In this document: positions 1 through 7,380 of the stretch, piece by piece | How the letters are laid out: each line of letters opens with the position of its first letter | Numbering within the stretch: position 1 is the first letter of the stretch | Assembly (NCBI GenBank): GCA_964586675.1 | Contig: CAZPHQ010000020.1 | Location: forward strand, 1-58,017 | Reading direction: 5' to 3' | Origin: JADLGH01 sp964586675 | GTDB lineage: Bacteria; Desulfobacterota_D; UBA1144; Nemesobacterales; UBA2774 | Length of the DNA stretch: 58,017 nucleotides | Notes under the pieces: model-generated | Seen by the model: only the letters and a program-made list of their open reading frames with translations | Databases searched by the model: none | What the model was told of the DNA's origin: nothing | Position numbers and translations under genes: made by a program

Positions 1-170
1 CCGAGGGCTCTCGATTCCTCGCTCGCTCGAAATCGCAGTTCAGGATGACGGATCATAAAGATGACGGAAGTGAGGTGTCACGGCTGGGTGCCGCGACACC
101 GGGTTCGTGCACGCGTGGCGTGCTGGATTTCCGATAAAGGCATTCGGGAATGACAGAAGTGTGGAACTCG
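1..170. repeat. Dispersed hairpin repeat cluster
   Basis: Non-coding repeat block. It holds a CTCGCTCGCTCG-containing unit (11-50) and a unit around 125-165 whose arms frame a loop and end in the constant ATGACAGAA. The whole block is closely matched at about 35265-35395 in the same unit order, so it is a composite repeat. No gene is seen here. Confidence 0.75.
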
Positions 171-285
171 TGGTCCTACCCGCCTTGACCGGGGGCGCGT
201 AAACGGGCATTTCGATTTGTTTACAAAATATTGCTTATGCATGAATCACTCAGGTGTGACAGCGCCTCTAACTCACTACAGATGC

Positions 286-300
286 GTATAAATTTTATAC
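286..300. promoter_or_regulatory. Inverted repeat, candidate activator site
   Basis: A 15-base inverted repeat with 7-base arms (GTATAAA / TTTATAC) around a single T. It lies about 140 bases upstream of the start site expected from the sigma-54 promoter at 408-423, a usual distance for an enhancer-binding protein. A second 8-base palindrome (TGTATACA) lies at 336-343. The role is inferred from position only. Confidence 0.35.
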
Positions 301-407
301 ATCTGGGCATAATGTTATCGATTTTATGATTACAATGTATACAGAATATATGGTGAGATACGTAGCAATCATGGGTTAAGTGTCTCATATCATTCGATAA
401 TTAATGA

Positions 408-423
408 TGGCACGCGACTTGCT
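408..423 (+). promoter_or_regulatory. Sigma-54 (-24/-12) promoter
   Basis: TGGCACG, four bases, then TTGCT: GG at 409-410 and GC at 421-422 are exactly ten bases apart. This matches the sigma-54 consensus (TGGCACG-N4-TTGCW) at every conserved position. Transcription would begin near 434, leaving a short leader with the ribosome site GGGAGGAG before the ATG at 459. The operon should therefore need sigma-54 and an NtrC-type activator; one such activator is encoded at 13673-15046, but a link to it is only inferred. Confidence 0.8.
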
Positions 424-458
424 TCATTTTAGGCAATCCAAAATGGGAGGAGTACTTA

Positions 459-1508
459 ATGAATCTTAAGTTTTTACTAATAGCGGCGCTGGTTTTAGGC
501 ATCGCCGGCACTACTTCAAGCTACGGCGCGGACAAGGTAACCATTCGCGCCGGACATTTTCCTAACATTACGCATGCACAGGGCGTCGTAGGACAGGCAA
601 GACGGGATTTCGATAAGGCATACGGCGACAAGGCGACGGTCGACTGGAAGATCTTCACCGCCGGGCCGGCGGCGATAGAGGCGCTGTTTGCGGGCGAGCT
701 GGATATAGCCTACATCGGCCCGAACCCCGCCATCAACGGATACATCAAATCGCAGGGCGAGGCCCTTCGCATAGTTTCCGGCGCGGCCAGCGGCGGCGCG
801 TCGCTGGTCGTCAGAAAAGACGCCGGCATCAAGTCGGACAAGGATTTTAACGATAAGAAGATAGCGACGCCGGCGATCGGCGGCACGCAGGATGTTGCGC
901 TAAGGTTCTGGCTCCTCGAGCACGGCTACAAGCTCAAGGAAAAGGGAGGGACCGTGCAGGTTCTGCCTCTCGCCAATCCGGACCAGCTTACGCTCTTCAT
1001 TAAAAAGGAATTAGACGGGGCGTGGACCGTGGAGCCGTGGGTGACGAGGCTTGTATTGGAGGGCGACGGCGAGATATTGTTCCAGGAGAAGGATCTCTGG
1101 CCGAACGGGCAGTACGTAACGACGCACATCATCGTGAGTAAGAAATTCCTCGACAAGCATCCCGACCTCGTAAAGACCTGGCTCGAAACCAACCTCGACA
1201 TAACGAACTGGATCAACGAGAACCCGGAAGAGGCCAAGGTCGTCATCAACGAAGAGATAAAAAAGGAAACGGGCAAGGCGCTTCCGCAGGCAGTTCTCGA
1301 CGCGGGATTCCCGAGGATAGAGTTTACGTACGATCCTATCCCGAGCTCCCTGTATAAGGTTGCGCAGGATGCGTTCGACATAGGATTTCTCGGAAAGAAG
1401 AAGCCGGACCTTGCCAACATTTACGATCTGACGATACTGAACGGGATTCTCAAGGAAAGGGGACTCATGGAGATCACGGTCAGCGAGCCGAAAGCCGCTG
1501 CAAACTGA
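459..1508 (+). CDS. ABC transporter substrate-binding protein, nitrate/sulfonate/taurine type
   Basis: A 349-residue periplasmic binding protein of the NrtA/SsuA/TauA superfamily, expected to capture a small oxyanion or sulfonate and deliver it to the permease encoded at 2600. An N-terminal signal peptide (about residues 1-23, ending SSYGA) precedes the mature fold. The segment AGPAAIEALFAGELDIAYIGPNP (about 68-90) is the typical ligand-pocket region of the family, and WTVEPW lies near residue 190. The ATG follows the strong ribosome site GGGAGGAG, and the gene is first in a three-gene operon behind a sigma-54 promoter. The substrate cannot be read from sequence; the TusA-like domain on the partner ATPase favours a sulfur compound, while sigma-54 control would also suit nitrogen. 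Confidence 0.9.
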   Translation: MNLKFLLIAALVLGIAGTTSSYGADKVTIRAGHFPNITHAQGVVGQARRDFDKAYGDKATVDWKIFTAGPAAIEALFAGELDIAYIGPNPAINGYIKSQGEALRIVSGAASGGASLVVRKDAGIKSDKDFNDKKIATPAIGGTQDVALRFWLLEHGYKLKEKGGTVQVLPLANPDQLTLFIKKELDGAWTVEPWVTRLVLEGDGEILFQEKDLWPNGQYVTTHIIVSKKFLDKHPDLVKTWLETNLDITNWINENPEEAKVVINEEIKKETGKALPQAVLDAGFPRIEFTYDPIPSSLYKVAQDAFDIGFLGKKKPDLANIYDLTILNGILKERGLMEITVSEPKAAAN

Positions 1509-1547
1509 GTATAATATATGCTGAGCAAAATTCTAAAGGACTGATTA

Positions 1548-2600
1548 ATGAAAACAGTGAATCCCAAAAAGCTCGATTCGCTCAAGCCGGAGAAAGTGAT
1601 AGACCTCAGGCAGGCGATATGCCCCCATCCCCTTAATGTTATAAGGGATACCTTGAGGGAACTCGAAGAGAACGACGTTCTGCTCGCGGTGTCCGACCAC
1701 GAGCCGACCGCGCTCGAAAACGCCCCAAGGTTCTGCGAGAGGAGGGGCTATCCGTTCCGGACGGTCGAGCAGGAAGGGGTCTGGAATATATTCATCCAGA
1801 AGGTAGAGGAAAAGGAAGCCAGGCTCAAGGTGGAAAACGTCTCCAAGAGTTTCAGCGCCAGGGACGGAAAGGTTTCGGCCTTGAACGATATCAACCTCAC
1901 CATCCGCGACGGGGAGTTCGTGACGATAGTCGGCTCCTCGGGGTGCGGTAAATCGACGCTCCTCAATCTTATCGCCGGGCTGGAAAAGCCCACGAGCGGC
2001 CAGATACTCGCCAACGGTAAGCGCGTCGAGGGGCCGGGCTCGGACAGGGTCGTGGTCTTCCAGGAAGGAGCGCTCTTCCCATGGCTGACCGTGACCGAGA
2101 ACGTCGAATTCGGGCTCAAGCTGAGGAAGGTCGCGCCCAAGATCAGAAAAGAGCTGGCACGCGATTATCTCACGCTGGTCGGTATTAAAGAGAATTTTCA
2201 CAACTCCTGCGTTCACGAGCTTTCGGGCGGAATGAAGCAGAGGGTCGCGCTCGCGAGGGCGCTCGTCATGGAGCCCGCCATACTCCTCATGGACGAGCCG
2301 TTCGCGGCACTCGACATACAGACGAGGGAGTCGCTCCAGGACGAGCTCCAGAGGATCTGGGTCGAGTCCCACAAGACGATAATCTTCGTCACTCATAACG
2401 TCGAAGAGGCTGTCATACTCGGGGACAGGGTGCTAGTCTTCACCAAGAACCCGGGCAGGATAAAATCCGAGCACGAAATAGAAATAGAAAGGCCCAGGAA
2501 ACCGGGCCATCCCGAAGTGTTTCTCTACACGAAGTGGATAACGGACGAGATAAGGGATGACGGCGATGCGGTCGACGAAGTGCAGGAGGCCGCGGGCTGA
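1548..2600 (+). CDS. ABC transporter ATPase fused to an N-terminal TusA/DUF2249-like domain
   Basis: A 350-residue protein with two parts. Residues 15-85 resemble the small TusA/SirA/DUF2249 fold: DLR, then a CPHP motif (25-28) like the CPxP of TusA, where the cysteine carries persulfide sulfur, then a DHEP motif (50-53) like DUF2249. Residues 92-345 are an SsuB/TauB/NrtD-type ATPase with Walker A GSSGCGKST (129-137), signature LSGGMKQR and Walker B ILLMDEPFAALD. The family ATPase is usually about 250-270 residues and lacks this N-terminal extension. The reading frame runs through the junction with no internal ribosome site, so the fusion looks real. It lies 39 bases after the binding protein and overlaps the permease start by one base. 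A sulfur-relay or sensing role is inference. Confidence 0.9.
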   Translation: MKTVNPKKLDSLKPEKVIDLRQAICPHPLNVIRDTLRELEENDVLLAVSDHEPTALENAPRFCERRGYPFRTVEQEGVWNIFIQKVEEKEARLKVENVSKSFSARDGKVSALNDINLTIRDGEFVTIVGSSGCGKSTLLNLIAGLEKPTSGQILANGKRVEGPGSDRVVVFQEGALFPWLTVTENVEFGLKLRKVAPKIRKELARDYLTLVGIKENFHNSCVHELSGGMKQRVALARALVMEPAILLMDEPFAALDIQTRESLQDELQRIWVESHKTIIFVTHNVEEAVILGDRVLVFTKNPGRIKSEHEIEIERPRKPGHPEVFLYTKWITDEIRDDGDAVDEVQEAAG

Positions 2601-3361
2601 TGAAACGGAAGATAATTCTTCTAACGGTTTTTTACCTTTTGCTTATCGCAATCTGGCAGGGCGTGGCCGCCCTTAAAATATGGCCGCCCTATCTGTTCCC
2701 GTCGCCACTGGGCGTTTTCGATTCATTCGTTGCCGGCTTTCAGGACAACAGCTTTACAGTGGGCATCCTCGCCAGCATGAAGAGGGTTCTCATCGGGTAC
2801 TTCCTGTCGGTCGTGGGCGGCGTTCTCATAGGGCTCGCGATAGGAAGGGTTAAAGTTCTGGACGAAACGGTTGGTACCATCGTGCTCGGTTTCCAGGCGC
2901 TCCCGAGCATATGCTGGCTGCCTATAGCGCTCCTCTGGTTCGGACTCAGCGAGAGCGCGATAATACTGGTTGTCGTTCTCGGCTCGCTTTTCGCCGTGAC
3001 TATAGGCGTGGATTCGGGCGTCAAAAATGTGCCTCCAATATATCTCCGGGCGGCGCGCACAATGGGCGCGCACGGGCTCGACCTTTACACGAAGGTCATA
3101 ATCCCGGCGGCGATGCCCTCGATAATAAGCGGGCTCAAGCAGGGCTGGTCGTTCGCGTGGCGCGCTCTCATGGCGGGGGAGCTCCTGTACGTGAGCATCG
3201 GACTCGGACACCTGCTTACGATGGGACGGGAGCTCAACGATATAAGCCAGATCATCGCCGTGATGATCATAATCATAATAATCGGCATCGCGGTCGACAG
3301 GCTCATATTCAAGAAGCTCGAGGACCGGATCAGGGAAAGATGGGGGCTCTTAAATGCTTAG
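2600..3361 (+). CDS. ABC transporter permease, SsuC/TauC/NrtB family
   Basis: A 253-residue inner-membrane permease, the channel of the importer encoded with 459 and 1548. It has about six hydrophobic helices and the loop that contacts the ATPase (around RAARTMGAHGLDLYTKVIIP, 150-169). Length is normal for the family. Its ATG overlaps the ATPase stop by one base (TGATG), a sign of translational coupling. A second ATG overlaps its own stop and opens a 31-codon frame (3354-3449) of unknown meaning. Confidence 0.92.
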   Translation: MKRKIILLTVFYLLLIAIWQGVAALKIWPPYLFPSPLGVFDSFVAGFQDNSFTVGILASMKRVLIGYFLSVVGGVLIGLAIGRVKVLDETVGTIVLGFQALPSICWLPIALLWFGLSESAIILVVVLGSLFAVTIGVDSGVKNVPPIYLRAARTMGAHGLDLYTKVIIPAAMPSIISGLKQGWSFAWRALMAGELLYVSIGLGHLLTMGRELNDISQIIAVMIIIIIIGIAVDRLIFKKLEDRIRERWGLLNA

Positions 3362-3944
3362 GGCTTTCATCGACGATACCGGGCTGCTGCTCGGTTACGG
3401 CGTCAGGCTGCGCGGCACCTTCCATTGCCGCACCGTGCCAGGCGGCTAGTCAGGCTTTCTGATTACAAGCGTATTTTTCCTTCAGTACAGGGGCGAAACC
3501 GGCCTCTTACGGGGGAGCTGCGGATAGACTCCGCGAAACTTCGGGCCTTTGTTTTGTATAGAACAGGCACCAGACGGCGGAGCTGCATGCGAGTGAAAAA
3601 TAGAGAATAGGGGAAGCGAGATTTAAAGCGGCAAAGCATAAACCGGAGAAACGGCGATGAAAATCAAAACTGAAAAGCGTCTGTCCCGAAGCAACGGCTC
3701 CCGGCGTCTGGAAGCGCGGGGCAGGGGCAGGCACTCGATCAGGAACAAGGCTACGTATTACTGTAGACCCGCCACGGAATAGTTCTTACCGAATACAGGG
3801 AAGACCCGGCTGTGGCCTGAAATCGGGCGGCTGCCGGGGCAGGGCGCGGAGACTCTCCGCGTAAACCGGGCCGGTTTTTTAGCGAATTAAGGCTCTAACG
3901 GCGGAGCTCTGCGCAAAAAAGGTTTTTTTACAGGAGACAGCAAG
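3362..3944. other. Gene-poor interval after the ABC operon
   Basis: No convincing gene. A 31-codon frame starts at 3354, overlapping the permease stop, and ends at 3449; a basic 41-codon frame starts at 3657. Neither has a recognisable product. The interval ends with two hairpins and a T-run (3845-3880). I compared it by eye with the cobalamin, c-di-GMP and SAM riboswitch cores and found no match. It may hold a long operon trailer, a small RNA or gene remnants. Confidence 0.5.
3845..3880 (+). terminator. Rho-independent terminator
   Basis: A perfect 7-bp stem (CGCGGAG / CTCCGCG, loop ACT) at 3845-3861 is followed by a second short stem, AAACC-GGGCC-GGTTT, running into six T residues. It probably ends the ABC operon before the gene at 3945. 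Confidence 0.65.
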
Positions 3945-4610
3945 ATGAAATCCGAAGATACGATCAGAGTAGCGCTCGAGGAATGGGAGAAAATAAGGAC
4001 GTCTTTATCCGGGATCGGGGACATCGGGGATCTCGATCTCGAGCCGGAGCTCAGCTTCAGGCCGTCGAGGGGCTATAACGGTATCTACCTCGTCAACAGC
4101 CTCAACAGGTTCAGCGCCGAGTTTTCGGAGAAGGGATATTTCACCCCGGAGGCGGCGTACGTATACGTGAACCTCGCGGGCTATGCGTGCGCGAGGCTCG
4201 GGCTCGAAGACAACTTCGCCGAGAGCTTCGGCAGCGGCTACAGCTGGGTGAGGACCGGGTTCTTCGACGTGTATTACGCCGAGGACCACAGGAGCATCAT
4301 CAAGCAGCTTCTCTTCTTCCAGACGTTTTACCCCGTCGAGGGGGATTTTCACTGGACGTTCGAGTCCGGCGAAGCCAGGGACAAGCTCAAGCGGGTTTTC
4401 GCCAGCTTCCTTCTCTGGCAGGAGAATCCCGCCGAGTACGTGAAGGGGCTCAGGCATTTCAGGGAGAAGCTGGAGCCGCTCAGGCGCGGCCTTTCGAGGG
4501 CCCTGGGCGTGCCGATAATGGAGCGCACCCGAAGCTCCGGCCTTAAGTACACGAAGTATGCGCAGCCTGAACCGGGGCTTTCCGGCGGAGAGCGCTTCAG
4601 GCCGCGTTAA
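3945..4610 (+). CDS. Uncharacterised cytoplasmic protein, 221 residues
   Basis: I do not recognise the family. The product is soluble, rich in aromatic and charged residues, with no signal peptide or membrane segment. It has a mostly helical look: an acidic N-terminus, a Tyr/Phe-rich centre (about 50-140, with several Y and W residues around GSGYSWVRTGFFDVYYAED) and a basic C-terminal tail. The ATG is preceded by a good ribosome site (AGGAGACAGCAAG). It sits between the ABC importer and a porin on the same strand and may be co-transcribed with the porin 40 bases downstream. No function is assigned. Confidence 0.75.
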   Translation: MKSEDTIRVALEEWEKIRTSLSGIGDIGDLDLEPELSFRPSRGYNGIYLVNSLNRFSAEFSEKGYFTPEAAYVYVNLAGYACARLGLEDNFAESFGSGYSWVRTGFFDVYYAEDHRSIIKQLLFFQTFYPVEGDFHWTFESGEARDKLKRVFASFLLWQENPAEYVKGLRHFREKLEPLRRGLSRALGVPIMERTRSSGLKYTKYAQPEPGLSGGERFRPR

Positions 4611-4650
4611 CGCAGGTCAGTATAAAAAAGACTCAGAGGAGGGTAGTTAG

Positions 4651-6042
4651 ATGATAAGTAAGTTTACAAAGTATGTCGGTGCGCTCGCCTTGCTGCTGGT
4701 GCTGGTTTTCCCGGCGAGCTCGAATGCTCAATCGACAAAAAAGCAGATCGAAGACCTGCAGAGGCAGATCGAGATACTGCAGCAGCAGAACCAGCAGCAG
4801 ATAGAGGCTCTCAAGCAGCAGATAAATCAGCTTCAGGCCGACAGGGCGGCGGACCAGGAGAAAGTATCCAAGATCGCTGCCGAGGCACAGAAGAAGGACG
4901 AAGACGCATGGTATAACGATTTTCTCGCCAAGTATGACAAGGGCTTTACCTTCCAGAGCGGCGACGGAAACTACAAGCTCAGGATAAGGGTGAACGCCCA
5001 GACGCAGCTCTCCGTCAACGACACGGACGAAGAGCTTACGGCGACCAACTTCCGAATCAGAAGGCTCCAGTTCAGGTTCGACGGCAACGCCTTCAAGCCA
5101 TGGTTCCTCTACTACCTGATGTTCGACGCGGCAGCCAACCCGATCCTGAAGGACGCGTACTTCACGTTCGCTTACCAGAAGGAAATCTCGCCGAGGGTCG
5201 GTCAGTGGAAGGTCCCCTTCTACAAGGAAGAGCTGACGTCTTCGACTTCGCTCCAGCTTGTTGAAAGGTCGATCGTCAACGAGGAATTCACGCTCGAAAG
5301 GGAGCGCGGCGCCGCCGTACAGGGCGGACTCGGGGCGAACAACAACTTTTCCTACGCGCTCGGCGTCTTTAACGGCGACGGGCTCAACGGCACGAGCGTC
5401 GATTCGAACCTGCTCTACGCGGGGAGGATTCAGCTTGGCATCGGCGGAGACGACGGCAAGTTCAACCCGAACGGCCAGTTCGCGACGGCCAGGGCCTACG
5501 AGGCGGTTCCGAACTTCGCAAAGGTGCCGACGTTCATAGTCGGCGCGGCGGTCGCGACCCTGCCGGGGCTCGACTGCGCGAGGAAATCGCCGAACGGGTT
5601 CGTGTGCCAGAGGGTCGAAGAGCTCGGGTTCCCGCAGTCGAACTTCACGACTGTGACGGGCGACGTCAACTTCAAGACGGCGTTCTTCAGCGTGGAGGGC
5701 GAATACGTGGGCAGGTGGCTCTCGCCGGATTCCGGCCCGCAGGACACCGCCTATGACCAGGGCTTCAACATCCAGAGCGGCGTGTTCGTGCTGCCGAAGA
5801 CCGTGGAGATCGCGGGAAGGTTCTCGTACATCGCTTACGATACGTCCTCGAGCGTGGTCCCGGTCGACACGAGCGTTTCCGATTCGCGCTGGGCCATAAC
5901 GCCGGGCCTGAACTACTACCTGTCGAGGGACCACAGGTGGAAGGTTCAGGTCGATTATTCGTTCATCAGAAACACCTTCACGGAGGGCGCTCCGGATATA
6001 GACGAAAACATTTTCAGGACCCAGCTGCAGGCGTATTTTTAA
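4651..6042 (+). CDS. Outer-membrane porin, phosphate-selective porin O/P-like
   Basis: A 463-residue outer-membrane beta-barrel protein. A signal peptide (1-26, ending SSNAQ) is followed by a Gln-rich coiled coil (about 27-75), as in OprP-type trimeric porins, and then alternating strands typical of the O/P porin family (FRIRRLQFRFDGN near 130 and the PRVGQWKVPFYKEEL region near 177). The chain ends in an aromatic residue (QLQAYF), the usual signal for barrel assembly. The ATG follows GAGGAGGG. A strong terminator stands just downstream. The nearby importer suggests that it passes anions for the ABC system, but that is inference. Confidence 0.88.
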   Translation: MISKFTKYVGALALLLVLVFPASSNAQSTKKQIEDLQRQIEILQQQNQQQIEALKQQINQLQADRAADQEKVSKIAAEAQKKDEDAWYNDFLAKYDKGFTFQSGDGNYKLRIRVNAQTQLSVNDTDEELTATNFRIRRLQFRFDGNAFKPWFLYYLMFDAAANPILKDAYFTFAYQKEISPRVGQWKVPFYKEELTSSTSLQLVERSIVNEEFTLERERGAAVQGGLGANNNFSYALGVFNGDGLNGTSVDSNLLYAGRIQLGIGGDDGKFNPNGQFATARAYEAVPNFAKVPTFIVGAAVATLPGLDCARKSPNGFVCQRVEELGFPQSNFTTVTGDVNFKTAFFSVEGEYVGRWLSPDSGPQDTAYDQGFNIQSGVFVLPKTVEIAGRFSYIAYDTSSSVVPVDTSVSDSRWAITPGLNYYLSRDHRWKVQVDYSFIRNTFTEGAPDIDENIFRTQLQAYF

Positions 6043-6086
6043 CCTGAAAGAAAAGACAGTACTCTCCCATTACCTCCTTTAGCGAA

Positions 6087-6125
6087 CCTGCCGCCTGTGA
6101 AAACAGCGCGGCAGGCTTCTTTTTT
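6087..6125 (+). terminator. Rho-independent terminator
   Basis: Perfect 8-bp stem CCTGCCGC (6087-6094) / GCGGCAGG (6108-6115) followed by a T-rich run. It ends the porin transcript. Confidence 0.9.
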
Positions 6126-6209
6126 CATTCGATATTCGTTACTCCTTGATTTGTATGCCCCGGTGGTATTATAAATATTGTTATTACCGTCTTGGAGGGT
6201 AGACACGCT

Positions 6210-6887
6210 TTGAACGGTAGTCCAAACATTACTACAGACATTAGATACATGCCGTCATACAGTGTTCCTGAAGCGGCTAATTATTTGAGGATTCCAGTAT
6301 CGACACTTCGGGCGTGGATAGGCAGACAGCGTGATTTCGCTCCCCTCATCGTCCCAGCACAGGAACGTCCACTTTCTTTATCATTTATAAACCTGATAGA
6401 GGCTTATGTGCTCGCCTCGATTCGCAGAAAACATGAAATCTCCATGGCAAAAGTCAGGAAAGGTCTGAATTTCATTTCCTTGCAGTTTAGTTCTCGCCAT
6501 CCTCTGGCGGACAAGGAGTTCGAAACCGACGGCATAGATTTATTTTTGCGTGAGGCGGACGTGGTATATAACCAGGAAGGCCAGGTTGTTCTCGCAGAGG
6601 TGATCAAGCAGTACTTGAAAAGGATTGAGCGCGATATTCATGGCCTTCCGATAAAGCTTTACCCATTTTCGCAAAGGGGAGGACCCGACGAGCCTAGGTT
6701 CATCTCGATTGATCCTAGAATTTCTTTTGGCAGACCGATGCTGGCTCGAAAAGGTATCCCTATAGAAATTCTCATTGAGCGATACAAGGCAGGTGAATCG
6801 ATCGATGAGTTAACAAAGGATTATGAATGCAGCCAGGAAGAAATCGAGGAAGCGCTCAGATACCAACTATGGAATGAAGCTGCCTGA
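6210..6887 (+). CDS. DUF433-type antitoxin with N-terminal HTH
   Basis: A 225-residue probable antitoxin. The N-terminal part holds a MerR/excisionase-like helix-turn-helix (YSVPEAANYLRIPVSTLRAW, about 16-35). The C-terminal 50 residues match the DUF433 antitoxin domain (SFGRPMLARKGIPIEILIER onward, then SIDELTKDY). A TTG at 6192 is possible in frame, but it overlaps the ribosome site GGAGGG itself, so the TTG at 6210 is preferred; an ATG at 6249 is the other option. It overlaps the PIN-like toxin by 14 bases, the usual antitoxin-first order. The HTH predicts autorepression of the pair. Confidence 0.82.
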   Translation: MNGSPNITTDIRYMPSYSVPEAANYLRIPVSTLRAWIGRQRDFAPLIVPAQERPLSLSFINLIEAYVLASIRRKHEISMAKVRKGLNFISLQFSSRHPLADKEFETDGIDLFLREADVVYNQEGQVVLAEVIKQYLKRIERDIHGLPIKLYPFSQRGGPDEPRFISIDPRISFGRPMLARKGIPIEILIERYKAGESIDELTKDYECSQEEIEEALRYQLWNEAA

Positions 6888-7296
6888 GCAGCTTGTCTTA
6901 TTCCTCGACCGGGCCTTGGGCAAGCATAAAGTAGCGAATATCCTACTCAACAGTCAGGACAAGTATGAGGGAATTGAGGTCGTGGTGCATTGTCTTGATG
7001 ATTTTTTTCCTCCGGATACACCTGATGAAAATTGGCTGAAGCATGCAGGCGAGAATAGCTGGATAGTCATTACTAAAGATAAAAAGATCAGATATAGAAA
7101 ACCGGAATTCGAGATGGTTCGTAAACATAACGTCCGTATGTTCACACTCACCAGCGGCAATATTACGGCCGAAGATATCGGGGATATCCTATCGAAATCC
7201 ATACCTGCCATCGCAAAGTTTGTACGCACAACTGAGCCCCCTTTTATCGCGACTATATCAAAAACAGGAATTTTAAGAAATATAGAGATTGATTAA
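6874..7296 (+). CDS. PIN-like toxin, VapC45-like
   Basis: A 140-residue protein resembling the PIN-like domain found with DUF433 antitoxins. Features are an early acidic residue in LFLDRALG (about 7-14), HCLDDFFPPDTPDENW (about 40-55), ITKDKKIRYRKPE (about 66-78) and the C-terminal TSGNITAEDIG; the Asp residues in LDRAL and ITKDK fit a metal-dependent RNase site. The ATG at 6874 lies inside the end of the antitoxin gene; an in-frame start at 6823 would overlap more deeply and is less likely. A tRNA or mRNA target is not predictable here. Confidence 0.78.
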   Translation: MKLPEQLVLFLDRALGKHKVANILLNSQDKYEGIEVVVHCLDDFFPPDTPDENWLKHAGENSWIVITKDKKIRYRKPEFEMVRKHNVRMFTLTSGNITAEDIGDILSKSIPAIAKFVRTTEPPFIATISKTGILRNIEID

Positions 7297-7380
7297 TCTT
7301 AAAACTCATCCGGGAATACTATCGGTGCCGTTTTTCAATCTTCTGACTAAGTGTTGTCGGGAAAACGTCGAGGTGGCAGA

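Noticed and set aside
2911..3462. 183-residue frame overlapping the permease and running past its stop
   Set aside because: Out-of-frame shadow of the permease; Arg/Gly-rich with no membrane helices.
3657..3900. Riboswitch (cobalamin or c-di-GMP type)
   Set aside because: Some G/C-rich boxes look suggestive, but the conserved cores are missing by eye.
4633..5934. 433-residue open frame antisense to the porin gene
   Set aside because: Arg/Val/Leu-rich shadow frame caused by GC-rich codon bias; no ribosome site or recognisable domain, and the porin on the other strand is clear.
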